Below, piece by piece: positions 20,930 through 33,640 of a stretch of 64,000 bases of DNA (within the stretch, counting starts at the first letter, position 1; every line of letters begins with the position of its first letter). Origin of the DNA: Ceratotherium simum simum. Lineage: Eukaryota > Chordata > Mammalia > Perissodactyla > Rhinocerotidae. The translations under genes were made by a program, and so were the position numbers. Where the stretch lies: positions 2,619,104 through 2,683,103 of the forward strand of contig NW_004454281.1 of the NCBI RefSeq assembly GCF_000283155.1, read 5' to 3'. The notes under the pieces are model-generated. The model was given only the letters and a program-made list of their open reading frames with translations, was not told the origin of the DNA and made no database searches.

Positions 20930-23540
20930 ATGGAGACGAGCAATCCAGCCCTACTCAGGCTCCTGGAACTTGCAGCCCACAGCCTGCTGAGCAATGAGGC
21001 TTCACCTCTACCTGCCTTGGAAGAGTTCACAGTCACCCTCTTCCCACCACTGCTCACTGCTGCATTTGCCAAGGGTCACAAGAAGTCTCTGAAGGCACTG
21101 GTGCAGGCCTGGCCCTTCCTCTTTCTCCATCTGGGCTCTCTAATAGTGCAGTGGCCCAACCAAGACAGCTTGCAGCTGTGCTGGATGGGCTGGAGGTCTT
21201 CCCTGACCACAGGGCCTGTCCCAGGTAAGGGGGATTCTGGGACCAAGGCATTCACACAGAGTCAGAGAGAGAGAGCTGGGGTGGAGGGAAGGTGAGCATT
21301 AATATTAGGGCTACAAATGGGGAATCTCTGGGTTTCTGGGTTAAGTGGTTGATGATGCAGCTGAAGGACAGTAAAGAGTGGGCTTTTCACCTTCTAGGGG
21401 TTGTCGTAGAGGTCATGTGAGGATTGGGGCCTGGGAAGGAGCCCGAGCGAGGAGGGAAAAGCCCATTAGAGAGGGGAGGATGGTAAGCTGGTGCTGGGAT
21501 TGGGGACCAAGGACAGGCTTCACAGCAGCTCCGGACTGCTGCTGCTCTTCGTACCCTGGGCCCTGCTGGGCTCTCCAGGGGTCAGCATCTCACCACAAGG
21601 CTCTCATCCCCACAGGAGGTCGGAACTGAGGGTGCTGGATTTGACCCTGGACTTTGAGCAGGTCCAGGGTCAAGGTGCCTCCGAGGCCGTGGCCAGGTTG
21701 CCTCTTTGGTTACCATAAACAGTCAAGACAGAGATGACTTGTCATCTCAGAGTCAAGGCCACAGCCAGGCCCAAGCCGGCAGAGGACACAAGGAGAGGAC
21801 CGAGGCAGCCCTGAGAACCAGTGGAATAACCCATTGATCTTTTCCTTCAAGGCCCCTTCAAGTTAGATATGTTCCTCTCTGGCCTCCTGAATGAAGTGGA
21901 ATGGAGCTGTGGGTCCCTGCGTCTCTGCTGTAGGAAGTTGCAAGTTGAGGAAATGTCTTATAGCAGCATTAAAGGGATCCTGAGAACGCTGGACCTGGAT
22001 TTCATCCAGGAGCTGGAGGTGTTTGACTGGTTCCAGGCCCTGTCAGAGCAAAGCCTGTTTGCCACCCAGCCGGGAAGGATCTGCAACCCGTGCAGCCTCA
22101 AGCTGGCCTGCTGCCACTGGGCCTTCTCCCCATGGGTGAGCATCCTCCCGCTGCTTCCCCTCCCAGCTCAGCACCCTGGGCCGCCTCCAGATGCTCCACC
22201 TGGCCTACTCCTGTCTCTCAGGCAACCTGCATCAAGTGCTCAGGTGAACTCCAGAGAGTCCCTGGAGTGCCCTAAGTCCAGTCAGAGCAGGGAGCAAGGC
22301 CGGAAGTGGTGCCCGTTCTTCCCCGCTCACGGAGTCATGGATGCAGCCTGGGACCCTGGGCCCAGTGGCTGGGATCTGCTTTGGCAGACCAAGATTTGAT
22401 GGGGAAAGATGCACGCTTTTATTTACTCAACAGTGGCAACACCACTGTGTGCCAGGGTTGTGCTGGGCCCTGAGGAAAGAGCCAGAGACAATACGTGTCT
22501 GGCCTCTCATCCCAGAGCTTGTGCTGCCCTGGAGGGGAGTGTGCAGGGCTCCACGGGATGATGACGGGAGGGAAGCCTTTCCCTCTGTGCACACCTGCTA
22601 GACATTTCTGGGTGGGAGCATTCTTTACACCCGGGCCCAGCTTCCCCAAACCCAAACCCTAGTAATAACAGGCTCTTCCTATGGATTCCTTATCATCAAA
22701 TAAGCTCCTTCCAAACGGCTCCTGTCAGCAGCCCTCGTGGGTACGTGTAATGTGGGTCTCCATTTCCCCAAAGAGAAGCTTCTAGTTGGAAGAGTTAGGA
22801 GAGGACCTAGTAGGTAGGTCTGTTGAGACAGAGCCTGTTCTTGTGGCACCAAAGGACAGGCTCCTAAACTTGCTGGTAGATGGCTGCTCGGATGAGGAGC
22901 TGGCATTCGGACTAGCCTCCTGCACGGGCAGGCAGGTATCCAGGGCTGAAGGCCTGAGCCCTCCCCTGAGAGAGCTGCGCCTTCTCTCCTCAGCTGCCTG
23001 CAGACACCACTGCACACCCTGGAGATCCGCTCCTCTATGCTTCCGGACACCGACATCACCTACTTGTCCCAGAGCTTTCACACCACCCACCTGAAGAAGC
23101 TGGATCTGAATGGCAACAGCCTATCCCACATGGTCCCTGGGCCCTTAGAGACCCTGCCAGAGGAGGCGTCAGGGACGCTGCAGCACCTGGACCTGAACCA
23201 CTGCCAGCTGAAGGACGCCCACCTCAGCACCATCCTGCCGGCCCTGTGCCGCTGCTCCTGCCTCAGCTCCCTGGGCCTCGCCGACAACCCCGTCTCCAGG
23301 GCTGGCCTGCTGAGCCTGCTGGAGCACACGGCAGGGCTGATGGAGCTGAAGCGCATGCTCTACCCCATCCCGGTCGAGTGCTTCGTGTACCTGTACGGCC
23401 TCTCCAGGGGCCCTGTCAACCAAGAGAAGCTGTGCCAGGTGTAGGCTGAGCTGCAGAAGCTGCTGCAGGCCCTGCAGCATGCTGACATGCAGTGGATGCC
23501 CCCCTTGCCCTTGCCCTTGAGGCTGGAGCAGCTCTACTGA
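20930..23540 (+). pseudogene. PRAME-family pseudogene, nearly full length
   Basis: PRAME-family proteins are leucine-rich-repeat proteins, some of them substrate receptors of CUL2 E3 ligases, expressed mainly in germ cells and tumours. Three coding exons are visible: 20930-21224 (start METSNPALLRLLELA, then LKALVQAWPF), 21616-22243 (RRSELRVLDLTLDF, later SLRLCCRKLQVEEM and SIKGILRTLDLDFIQELEV), and 22994-23540 (LHTLEIRSSM, repeats LKKLDLNGNSL and LQHLDLNHCQL, then MLYPIPVE). All exon edges have AG/GT splice sites. Breaks: a one-base deletion near 21175, in-frame stops at 21716, 21812 and 21827, a further frame change near 22130, and TAG at 23442, 32 codons before the family-like end at 23538. 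A second, poorer copy lies at 34455-35600. The position beside TOP3B resembles the human PRAME-like pseudogene PRAMENP (from memory). A non-coding transcript cannot be excluded. Confidence 0.88.
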
Positions 23541-26500
23541 GGGACCAGGGAACTGTGGTAGGAAAGGGCAGCTGGAAGCACAGCTGGGGCCGCAGATTTT
23601 CTGTTGGGTCCATGTTGTTTGAAGGGGACACAAAGGAAATTTCCACGAAACTGTCTGGTGCTTTCCTCTCTTCTGCATCACTCTCCTTCATCTGCATCAG
23701 GCTTCCAGTTCAGAGTCCCGGCCAGGCTCAAACATTCATTCACTCCACACACATCAAGGCTCTACTATGCGTGTGCGGGTACCAGCTGAGGTGCTGGGTG
23801 TGGAAAGACACCAGAGGCCCGGCCCTCCTCGGGGAGCACTCCCTTGACTCCGCTCATCCTTCTGGCGGCGCACTCTGTTTCCCTTTATTGTTTTTTGATT
23901 CTGGGTGGAATGAAATTGAGCCTTGGCTGACTTCCCCAACTTCAGGTCCTCCTCTGTGCACCAAGGGTCAGAGGAGCTCAGGGGGTGTTGGGAGACTGGA
24001 ATGAGGCATGCACACATATGGCGCTCAACCCAGAGATGCATCTAGTCAGCTGGTCATCACTGAGCATGTGCTGGGCACCAGGTGCTGCTGTCCTCAGAAG
24101 GGCATTTAGAAGGCCCAAGATAGCCACATTGAGGGCAAGGATGTGTCCAATTAGGAAGTCAGGTGACAGGGCAAAGTCAGAGAAGAACCAGGAGTGGCTC
24201 TTCCAGCTGGTCAAAGAAGGTACCTCCGGATGGGAGACATGGAGCTGAGGCTGGAATCTGCTGAAGGAGATCTGGAGCGACGCATCCTGGGAAAGGCACA
24301 GCAGGTGCAGTGGCTGAGATGTGGGCCTGCGTTGGCCAAAACGGCCTGAGAGCTGAGGTCATGACAGGAGGTGAGATGTACCCAGGCCCCCAGCACCACG
24401 TGGGTAGAATGCAATCAAGGCTGGTGCAGTTAGAGCCCCGAGGAGGAGGCAGGAGAACTCCTGAGTGACTGAGACACGTGCAGGAGGTGCCCTGAAAGAC
24501 CTGGACCAAACTGCCACGCAGGGCCAGGGAGCGCCGGACAGTTACGGCCAGGTGGGAGAGGTTTACAGAGCAGCCGGCGGGCTGCACAGCCCGCTCCCCA
24601 GTAAGCTGGGAAGGAACGGACCTTCGTTCCATTCCCTGGCCTGTTTGTTCCCTTCTGCTTTTCTCTCCTCACTGAAGCTCCCTCGTGGGTCTTCTGGCAC
24701 CACCCATGCAACCCCTGGAGTCAAAGACGGATCGGGGAGCCAGACGTAGTGGGAAGGGCCCTGGTGCATCACTCGCTCCATGCTGCTTCCGCCCAGATGA
24801 GGGAGCTCCCCCTGCTCCCGTGTCCCCGCTGCCCTGAACCCAGTAGATGGCTCCCATGATTCCTACGCAGGGCAGGAGAGGGGCTGTGCCTGGGACACAG
24901 CAGTGGCCTCGCCTTCTCTTCACACGTGGCAGGCCAGTTCAGAGACCGAGCAGCATCTCCCAAAGCCTGCCAGCGGTGGTGATTTTCACATTATCCATTT
25001 ATTCCACAAATACTTGCTAAGTGCTTACTAGGTGACGGGTACTGTTGCAAGAGCCGGATAGAGCAAAAATTACACCAAGTCCCTGCTCTGGTGTAAACAA
25101 ACAGGCTCGCGAATAAGTGGCGTGATTTCAGGCGAGGGAGTCGGGGCGCAGGTGAGGTGGGTGCTAAAGGGCCTGTTGGAGACAAAGCATCAAGCAAGGT
25201 CTGCCTAGGGGAGAAGCTGGGTGTGAGCGAGAGGCAACCACCTGTCCTGCCTGGGCATTTGAGCAGAGACCCGGATGGGGGCAACCCTCCAGGCAGAGGA
25301 ACAGAAGAGTGCTTGTTGGAGGAATCTTGTGACACAAAAAGGAGACGGGCCTTGATGCACATCCGTGCTGTGCTGAAAATTCAGATGCTTCCCCCAATCT
25401 CGACTATAGGTAACAGCCTCTAATCCCACCCCACTTGCCCCTCTCTGGGTGTGGCCATGCGCACATGTACTCAGTGCAGCTGATCCATGCATTATTACCA
25501 GAGCGTGTTGAGATCTCGTCACTTCTTGTGGGCACCTTCTGGGCACGTGGCTTTCCAACAGTGTCAGGGCTCCAGTGCTTCCCTCCTTGTCCTGCCCCCT
25601 TGCCCTGCCCACTTTCTCTTTGCCTCAGAAGTGTTGCTATTTACTCAGGTACTCGCTTCCATAGTATCTGTACCAAATTTCCCCAAGATTATAAGACCTT
25701 CCTGCTGCAGCCTGACCACTTGAGAGCTTGTTTGAGGGTTCCTCACAGTCTAGGCTGAGGAACAAACCTAGCATCAGGATTGGGCAAGCTGGCTCTGTGA
25801 CTTGTGTGACCTATTTGTGCCTCAGTTTTCTCATTTATGGAATTTAAGAATTTTGAATCACAAGGTTAATCATAGTCCCTGCCTCACAGAATTACACGTG
25901 TTAAATAAGTTATATTCTTAGAAGGGTTACATGCTGAGAACGTTGCCTGGCATCTAATAAACCCTCTTAGAAAAGGGACTTTTCAAGGTCTCATACCCAA
26001 TAGTAGTGGTCAGTGGTGCCTGGCTGGGAGGCTTGCTGGGAAGACTCAGCAAGATAAGCTGTGCAAAACCTTCGGAAGAGTGATGGCCACGTAGGTCCTT
26101 TTCAGTAAGTGCTGATTTCCTTTCCCATCTTGGTTCAGAGTGGATGGTCCACACCTGGGGGGTCCCTAGGATGAAGTGGCAGGTAGCCTCATGTCAGACC
26201 TCAGTCAGGAGAGGAAATGAAGGTGGAGGAGAAAGCCGAAGGTTTCAGGTGGAGTGGAGGAAGAGAATGGCGTGTCGGCTATTGCTCTAGAGAAGCGGTG
26301 CCCTAGTGGGCGGTGAGCTCTGGGCCAGGGCCAGATCGTCTATTTCTGAAGATATTCTCTGCTTCCATCATCCTCGCAACTCTGTAGTGTCCTCACTGCA
26401 CCTGCCCACAGCCACTTCCAAACACATAGGGGCCCCAGAGACTCCAGCTCCCCAGAAACTCACAGCCGAGGAAGCAGGCGCTGCCTGCTCCCCGTGCACC

Positions 26501-26714
26501 CTGGAATGCCACATACACCGTCGCTGCTGAGACACTGTGCGTCTTGCATCATTAGGGGCTGTAAAGAAAAAACGCTCGTGTTTCTCCTCTCCTACTTACA
26601 CAGAACACTTCTGTGAGCAGGGATGTGGCTTTTCCCCCCATGCTGACCAGTTCTCCAACACCAGCCAGATGTCCTACAATTCAATTCAGTTCTGTCACTA
26701 CCCGGAGTTAGCGT
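23541..26714. other. intergenic; old repeats only
   Basis: No gene recognised. L2/MIR-like stretches lie at 24990-25060 ('atttattccacaaatacttgctaagtgcttac') and at 25780-25965 ('ctctgtgacttgtgtgacctatttgtgcctcag...'). GC-rich unique DNA at 24000-24950 gives many overlapping short open frames on both strands, none with a family or splice structure. Confidence 0.5.
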
Positions 26715-27400
26715 CAGATCCCACAGGTTAAGGACTCTGTCCCACAAGACTGCCCCACTACAGATGCCAATCACAAGCCCCAGGTTGTCACCTGTATGCC
26801 TGACCAATTGGCTATAAATTGAGATTCCCACAACCCCCTCCTCAGTTTGATAATTTGCTAGAATGGCTCCCAGAACTCAGGAAAACACATTTACCAGTTT
26901 ATTATATAGTAGAGGATATGATAAAGGATGTGGATGAACAGCTAGATGAAGAGATACACAGGGCTAGGTCTGGAAGAGTCCCAAGCACAGGAGTGTCTGT
27001 CCCCGTGCAGTTGAGGTGCACCACCCTCATGGCACATGGATGTCTTCACCAACCCAAAAGCTCTCTGAACCCCATACTTTAGGGATTTTTATGGAGTTTC
27101 ATCATGTAGGCATGATTATTAACTCAATCTCCAGCGCCTCTCCTCTCCTCAGAGGAGTGGGGTTGGAGCTGAAAGTTCCATGCTTCTAATCATGGCTTGG
27201 TCCTTCTGATGACCAGCCCCCATCCAGGCGCCCACCAAGAGTTGCGTCATTAAACAAAAGATGCTCCTGTCACCCAGGAAATTTCAAAGGATTTAGGAGT
27301 TCTGGGTGTGGAACTGGAGTGAAAAACCAAATATTAGCAGGAACCAGGGGCAGAAACCAATACATATATTTCTTATTATTTCACAGGGGTGTTGCTCACG
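26715..27400 (-). repeat. solitary LTR-like repeat (old ERV)
   Basis: Contains 'ccagtttattatatagtagaggatatga', 'gctctctgaaccccatactttagggatttttatgg' and 'gaccagcccccatccaggcgcccaccaagag', a well-known string of words from an old mammalian ERV LTR in reverse orientation. The specific family was not assigned. Confidence 0.65.
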
Positions 27401-27559
27401 CTCTAGGGATGAGAGTACCATCTGGCAAAGTCAGCCGGGGACATATAAGGAAGTATTTGAGTAATGAACTTGTGGATGGGTCTTTCATTTAAGCCCTGAT
27501 TCTTGATTGTTGGAAACATGAAACCAACATGATTATCAAAGTAGTGGTGACCAGGCCTT

Positions 27560-27740
27560 GAGTGCTCACTCTCTGTCCTTCACCGTGCTATGTATTTTAT
27601 ATACATTTTCCGAGGTACCACAGATCACTAGAAAGTAAGCCACAGGAGGGCAGAGGTTTTTGTCTATTTCATTCACTGCTGCATCCACAAGGCCTGGCGA
27701 TTAGTAGGTGCTCAAATAAATATTGGATGACGGTGAGAAT
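27560..27740 (+). repeat. L2 LINE 3' end
   Basis: Classic L2 terminus: 'gtctatttcattcactgctgcatccacaaggcctgg', then 'gtaggtgctcaaataaatattgg'. Confidence 0.75.
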
Positions 27741-28639
27741 CAGAGAAGAGGTGAATGGATAGATATTGGCCAACGTGGTTAATATGGTGAGCCCTCAGGG
27801 CTGTCCCTTCTGCCATTTCCGCTGATCTCATGCTCCTGTCTCAGCCTTTTGTACCTTCGTATTAGCTGGTAACATTTTATCTCTCCATTCTCTACTCATT
27901 TTCCCTGACATTATTCTTGTTTATTCTTCCACGTGAAAACACAATTATTTGGTCATGTTCTAAAATTACCACTACAAGTATTACTTCTCAAACTAAGAAA
28001 AAATTATGAAGAATTTAAATCTACACTGTTCATTGTTCCATACAGTAATATGGTTTGCTTTTCTTTTCATTTCACTAGGTTAAAAAATGACTATTTATGT
28101 TGGCCCCTCGTTTATCACGAAGATATCCTTAGATATTTGAGGAGGGGCAGGGAGGTAGCTCCTGGTGCAGAGGATTCATTTTTGCCTCATTTGTTTACGT
28201 GAGTTTTTGCCAATGTTCACAGAATATGCCACCCGTGCTGGGGGGGTCTTCTGTTCTTGTTGTGCAGAAAGGACCGTGAAGACTATCTCGAGCCGGGTCG
28301 CAGGAGAGGGTCCCGAGAGGTCTTTCTCCAGAGCCCCCGGCACCATGTGGGCTTCTGTGACTCTTTCAGTCCCACCCACTTCTGGGGGTGGCACTGGGAC
28401 AATGTGACAGAAGTCTCCTGCTCAGATGGGAGGAGGAAGGCCTCAGCACACAGCCAAGCAATGGCATGTTCCTTAATGCAGTCTTTTATTCTGTTTTCAA
28501 ATTAATAGTCCACCACAAATGCCATTTTATTCAAATTTCAAAAAGTAATTTTGAGGTCTGGCATAACATTCCATTATACCAAATACCCCAGTTTATTTAA
28601 GAATTCCCCTAGTTTTGTTCGTTTCAACCCATGCTGTCT
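27741..28639. other. intergenic, nothing recognised
   Basis: AT-rich to 28140, then a short CpG-containing stretch (28230-28400) with no gene attached. No coding frame has a recognisable family. Confidence 0.35.
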
Positions 28640-28985
28640 AATCGGGTAGCCGTCAGCCACGTGTGGCTGCCGAGCACTGGGAACGTGGCTGATCTGAATT
28701 AAGATGTGCTGTACGTGTGAAATACACACTGGATTTCAAAGATTTAGAATGAAAAAAAGAATGTTAAATATTTAATTACTATTTTATATTTAATTTAAAT
28801 AAATATTTAATTATTTAAATAAAATATTTACTATTTTTATATCAATTACATGTTGAAATGATGATATTCTGGATATACTGGGTTAAATAAAATATAAAAA
28901 TTAATTTCACCTGTTTCTTTATACTTCCTTTACTGTGGCTCCTAGAAAACTGACCCTCACAGGCAGGGCTCATGTTTGTGGCTAC
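28640..28985 (+). repeat. old mammalian interspersed repeat (DNA-transposon-like)
   Basis: 'agccacgtgtggctgccgagcactgggaacgtggct' through 'gatgtgctgtacgtgtgaaatacacactgg', an AT-rich centre, and 'taaataaaatataaaaattaatttcacctgtttc'. This is a widely dispersed mammalian element whose exact family I do not assign. A reverse fragment is at 20140-20185. Confidence 0.6.
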
Positions 28986-29510
28986 TCTCTATTCTTGTTG
29001 GACAACACTGACTCAAACCATTTCCAGCTTTAGGACACATAATCAAGCAAGATTCATCTGCGTTGCCGTTTCCAGTCCTTAAAATGTGTTTTACCCTTGA
29101 TCATGAGCTTATAAGCTTTCTCCTTTGAGCTATTAATGTGGTGAATTAATTATAAATTCCTAATACTGAACTTTTTGCATTCACAAAATGAATTTCAATT
29201 GCTGGTGATGAGTTATTCTTCTAATAGGCTGCTGGCTTCTATTTGTTCTCCCTATGTTTAGGACTCTAATGAGAGAGGTTTTTTCCTTTTCTCCTCTTTT
29301 ATTTATTTGTGTATTAGGATGTAGTGAAGGCCTGGGAACCCACTGCCTAGCCTGAGAACTGGAACATCGACAATAGCTTACATCTTCCTTTGTGTCTGCC
29401 CCTATTCCAGCCCCCTACCCATCCCACCAGAGTTAACTTGGTTGGTTAAAATTCTTCTGAATTTTATGTTTATCATTCTCTTCTTTATCATGAATATCTG
29501 TGTCTTAGTC

Positions 29511-29860
29511 CACTCAGGCTGCTATAACAAAATACCACAGACTGGATAGTTTATAACCACAGAGATTTATTTCTCAGAGTTGTGGAAGCTGGGAAGTCCA
29601 AGATCAAGGCACCAGCATGGTCGCATTTGGAGAGGGCCCTCTTCCTAGTTCATAGCTGGCACGTTCTTGCTGTATCCTCATGTGGCAGAAGGGGCTAGGG
29701 ATCTCTCCAGAGCCTCTTTTATAAGGCACTAATCCCATTCCTGAGGGCTCCACCCTCATGACCCAGGGATCTCCCAAAGGTCCACCTCCTAATACCATCA
29801 TCTTTGGGGGTTAGGATTTCAACATAAGAATTTGGGGGAACACAAACATTCAGACCATAA
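29511..29860 (+). repeat. MaLR-type LTR (MLT1-like)
   Basis: Starts TGTCTTAGTCCACTCAGGCT, continues 'gctataacaaaataccacagactgg', 'tttataaccacagagatttatttc', 'ggaagctgggaagtccaagatcaagg', and ends near 'aacattcagaccataa'. This is the recognisable ERVL-MaLR LTR order. Confidence 0.85.
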
Positions 29861-30473
29861 TGGTATGTTTGCCAAAATGGCATAATTTATTGTTTAATTT
29901 TAATTGTATTTGAACTTTACAAAAAGGGTATCAGGCTGCTTTTATGCTCTTGGAGTGTGCTTTATTCACTCCTGGTTTCACTCTGGTCTTGTTTGTAGAT
30001 TCATCGTTTTCACTTCGATATAAAGTTCCATCATGGGAATTAGAGCACGTTTGTTCGTTCTCTTGTCTGTGTGCATGTGGCTTGTCCACAGGTTTGAGCT
30101 AATGCGCACAGTGCTGCTCTGAACATACTAGCACATGTCTCCCGGTATTTATTCCAAGAGCTTGTCCCTGATGTATATGCAGAAGTAGAACTGCTGAGTT
30201 AAAGGTATCTAAATATATAATTTTCCAAGATAAATGTCAAACTGTTTTCCCCCCAGCACTATGTGAGAGATCCTGTTGATCTCTTCAGATCCTGTTGATT
30301 TGCCAGCCAAATGTCTCACCATGGCCTAGGCTTTACATTTCCCTATTTATTAATGAGGCTGCACATTTCTTCCTGTTTATTGGACACGTGTAATTCCTTT
30401 TCTGTGAAATGCCTGTTCTTGTCTTTTGCCTGTTTTTCCATTGAGTTGTCTTTCTCTTGTGGATTTGGAGTTC

Positions 30474-30682
30474 TTTTTTTTTTTTTTGTGAGGAAGATTT
30501 AGCCCTGAGCTAACATCCAATGCCAATCCTCCTCTTTTTTTGCTGAGGAAGACTGGCCCTGGGCTAACATTCATGCCCATCTTCCTCCACTTTATATAGG
30601 ACGCCGCCACAGCATGGCTTGACAGGCAGTGCATCGGCGTGCGCCCGGGATCCGAACCTGCGAACCCCGGGCCACCACAGCA
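30474..30682 (-). repeat. ERE SINE, head truncated
   Basis: T-run, two 'gagctaacat' modules and the body to 'cgaaccccgggccacca'. The terminal GGCCGGCCC is missing, so it is deleted at its head. Confidence 0.9.
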
Positions 30683-30817
30683 GCAGTTAGTAGCTTATCT
30701 TATCTCCTCACTTTTTAAAGTGTCTTTTGATGAACAAAAATTACTCTTAATATAGTCAAATGTATCAATCCTTCCTTTTATAGCTCTCACTTTTTGTGTC
30801 TTAAGAAATCATTTCCT

Positions 30818-31004
30818 GGGCCGGCCTGGTGGCTTAGGGGTTAAGTGCGCATGCTCCGCTACTGGCGGCCCGGGTTCGGATCCCAGGCACTCACCAACGC
30901 ACCGCTTCTCTGGCCGTGCTGAGGCCGCGTCCCACATGCAGCAACTAGAAGGATGTGCAGCTATGACCTACAACTATCTACTGGGGCTTTGGGGGAAAAA
31001 AAAA
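30818..31004 (+). repeat. ERE SINE, short form
   Basis: GGGCCGGCCTGG head to 'ctactggggctttggggg' and an A-tail. A 15-bp target duplication aagaaatcatttcct flanks it exactly (30803-30817 and 31005-31019). Confidence 0.97.
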
Positions 31005-31113
31005 AAGAAATCATTTCCTACCTTAAGTCAGAAAGATATTCACCTGTATTTTCAAATAAAAAGTTTGTTTTACTTTTTACTGTGCTTTTGTTTTACTTTT
31101 TACTATGTTTTAC

Positions 31114-31324
31114 TGTGCTAACATCTGTTGCCAATCTTCCTCTTTTTTCTTTTTTTCTCCCCAAAGCCCCAGTACATAGTTGTGTATCATAGTTGTAGTG
31201 TTGTAGCTTTTCTATGTGGGACACCACCTCAGCATGGCTTGACAAGCAGTGAGTAGGTCCCGGCCAAACCCAGGCTACCGAAGCGGAACACACAAACTTA
31301 ACCGCTATGCCATCAAGCCAGCCC
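31114..31324 (-). repeat. ERE SINE, diverged
   Basis: 'gtgctaacatctgttgcc', then 'ccccaaagccccagtacatag', then the body to 'caagccagccc'. It is more mutated than its neighbours and its tail module is shortened. Confidence 0.88.
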
Positions 31325-31895
31325 TTAAGTTTTACTTTTGAAATTTGAGTTTTGACCATCTGGAGTTTATTTTTCTGTATGGTCTGAGATAAGGATCCAA
31401 TGTCTTTTTTTTTTTGCATGAATAGCCATTTATTATAGCATCAATTTCCACTGATCTGACATGCTACCTCTGTCATATTTCAAATTCCACATGCACAGGT
31501 CTGTTTCTATGTTCTCTGCTCACATTGGTTAATGTCTGGTAGGCCAAGACTCCCTCCCTAGAGACAACATTCAACCCAATGATCTTCCTCTCTAGAAGTC
31601 TCTAGGCAATTCTTGGCCCTTTACTCTGCCTTGTAAATTTTAGAATCACTTTGTTAAGTTCCAAAAAAGACCCTGCTGGCTTGTTTTTTTTAATCGCATT
31701 GCATCTAAAGGTCAATATGGAAAGGACTAATATCCTTATGATATTAAGTTTTCTTATCCATAAACATGGATATCTATTTATGCCTTTTAATTTATTTTTT
31801 AAAGTTTTATAATTATCCCCATATAGGTCTTCAAAAACTTTTATAGATTTATCCCTAGACATTATATGATGTTTTTTGGTATGGTAAATTTTCTT

Positions 31896-32200
31896 TCTTT
31901 TTTTTTTTTTTTGTGAGGAAGATCAGCCCTGAGCTAACATCCATGCTAATCCTCCTCTTTTTGCTGAGGAAGACTGGCTCTGAGCTAACATCTATCGCCA
32001 ATCCTCCTCTTTTTTTTTCTCCCCCAAAGCCCCAGTAGATAGTTGTATGTCATAGTTGCACATCCTTCTAGTTGCTGTATGTGGGACGCGGCCTCAGCAT
32101 GGCCAGAGAAGTGGTGCGTCAGTGTGCGCCCGGGATCTGAACCCGGGCCACCAGTAGCGGAGCGCGTGCACTTAACCGCTAAGCCACAGGGCCGCCCCAA
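31896..32200 (-). repeat. ERE SINE, long composite form
   Basis: T-run, two tail modules, 'cccccaaagccccagtagatag', and body ending 'acagggccgcccc'. Target duplication gtatggtaaattttctt / gtatagtaaattttctt (31879-31895 and 32201-32217), one mismatch. Confidence 0.96.
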
Positions 32201-32626
32201 GTATAGTAAATTTTCTTATTATTATATTTTCTAATTATTGCTGGTATATAGAAATGCAATTGACTTTTGAATATTGATCTAAATTCAGTCACCTTGTAAA
32301 TCTCTTCTGTTATTTCTGTTAATTTGTCAATTGATTTTTCTCAATATTCCAAGTAGAAGATCATATTATCTGCAGATAATTATTAGTTTTATTTCTTCCT
32401 TTCCAATTCTTATGCCTTTAATTTCTTTTTTCTTCTCTTACTACATATACCAGGTGTTGAATTTTACCAAAGCTTTTTCTACCTCTATTGAGATGATAAT
32501 GTGATTTTCTTCTCTCACATGCTAATGTGGTAAATGACATTTATCTTAGAACAATTACCAAATTGCTGATATTTGCCCATTTTTGACCAAACACAATTTC
32601 ATTTACTTCAACCTAATGGATTTTCT

Positions 32627-32900
32627 TTGGTTATTTTTTGGGTTTTTTTTTTTTTTTTTGCTGAGGAAGATTAGCCCTGAGCTAACATCTGTTGCCAATC
32701 TTCCTCATTTTTTTTTGCTGAGGGAGGTTGGCCCTGAGCTGACATCTGTGCCCATCTTCCTCTATTTTATACGTGGGACTCCACTACAGCATGGCTTGAT
32801 GAGCAGTGCATCGGTTTGCACCCGGGATCCGAACCTGTGAACCCCGGGCCACCAAAGCAGAGCACGGGAACTTAACCACTATGCCACCGGGCCAGCCCCA
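32627..32900 (-). repeat. ERE SINE
   Basis: T-run, two tail modules, body ending 'ccgggccagcccca'. Target duplication caacctaatggattttct / caacgtaatggattttct (32609-32626 and 32902-32919), one mismatch. Confidence 0.96.
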
Positions 32901-33215
32901 TCAACGTAATGGATTTTCTAATATTAAAATGCACTGCTGGGACGAACCTAACCTGATCATGACATGTTGTCCTTTTAACACTCTGTTGGATTTACTTAGC
33001 TAAAGTTTAATTTTGGATTTTGTATATATGTTCATTAGGTGATATAGCTAATCAATATAACAGTATTAATCACCCACCATAATGAGATTTATTAATTCCT
33101 CCCTGTAGTTCTATCCATTTCTGTTTGATATATTTTTGAGGACATTTTATTATGTGCATTCATGTTTAAAATTGTTACACTCTTTTCGTAAATTGACCCG
33201 CCCTTCCTAGATAGT

Positions 33216-33640
33216 TCTGTTCTAAGGGTCATAAAGCAATTTTTCCTGCAGGGCTGGGGGAGGAGGGAATAGAGTCTGGATGACTTTCCCCTACCCTGCA
33301 TCACTCAAGCCTGGTTAGGGAGTTGGACTGTTTCCAATAGGGATCAGTTTTGGTGCTGCCTGGTTCCTGGAAGCTCTGGGGCTCGAGATGATCCTACCCC
33401 AGAGGTAGCCCCAAGAATCACTTGACCTTGCCTCTTGGCTCCTACCTGATGATCAAAGGCAGAACACCTGACCCAAGGAGAGCCAATCAGAAGCCTACCC
33501 CAGGCCATCACCCATGCTGCCAAGTAGGCCTAAGTCAGGTTCACCTCCTTCTCTGGCCAGTGGGCTTCAGCTGAGTCTGTGCAGTGAAGGCTCCTCTAGC
33601 CTCGCATATGGCTTAGCCTCTGCGATTTTCCTGAAATTAT
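33216..33640. other. intergenic, nothing recognised
   Basis: Unique sequence between the L1 block and the next LTR. No gene is seen. Confidence 0.35.

Larger units (their letters stand above)
29900..33215 (-). repeat. antisense L1 block broken up by five EREs
   Basis: T-rich antisense L1 from the 3' end (30000-30470, 30690-30815, 31020-31110) through ORF2 (31330-31890, 32205-32625, 32905-33200). Words include 'ttaagttccaaaaaagaccctgctgg' and 'agatcatattatctgcagataat'. When the EREs at 30474, 30818, 31114, 31896 and 32627 are removed, the parts read on in one direction. All frames are broken. Confidence 0.8.

Noticed and set aside
23169..23681. 170-codon - strand frame opposite the PRAME last exon
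   Set aside because: It is the shadow of the leucine-rich coding strand, glutamine/leucine/valine-biased, and has no family.
30818..31004. Possible tRNA genes at ERE heads
   Set aside because: The tRNA-like box words belong to SINEs, which have target duplications and tails. No complete cloverleaf was seen.
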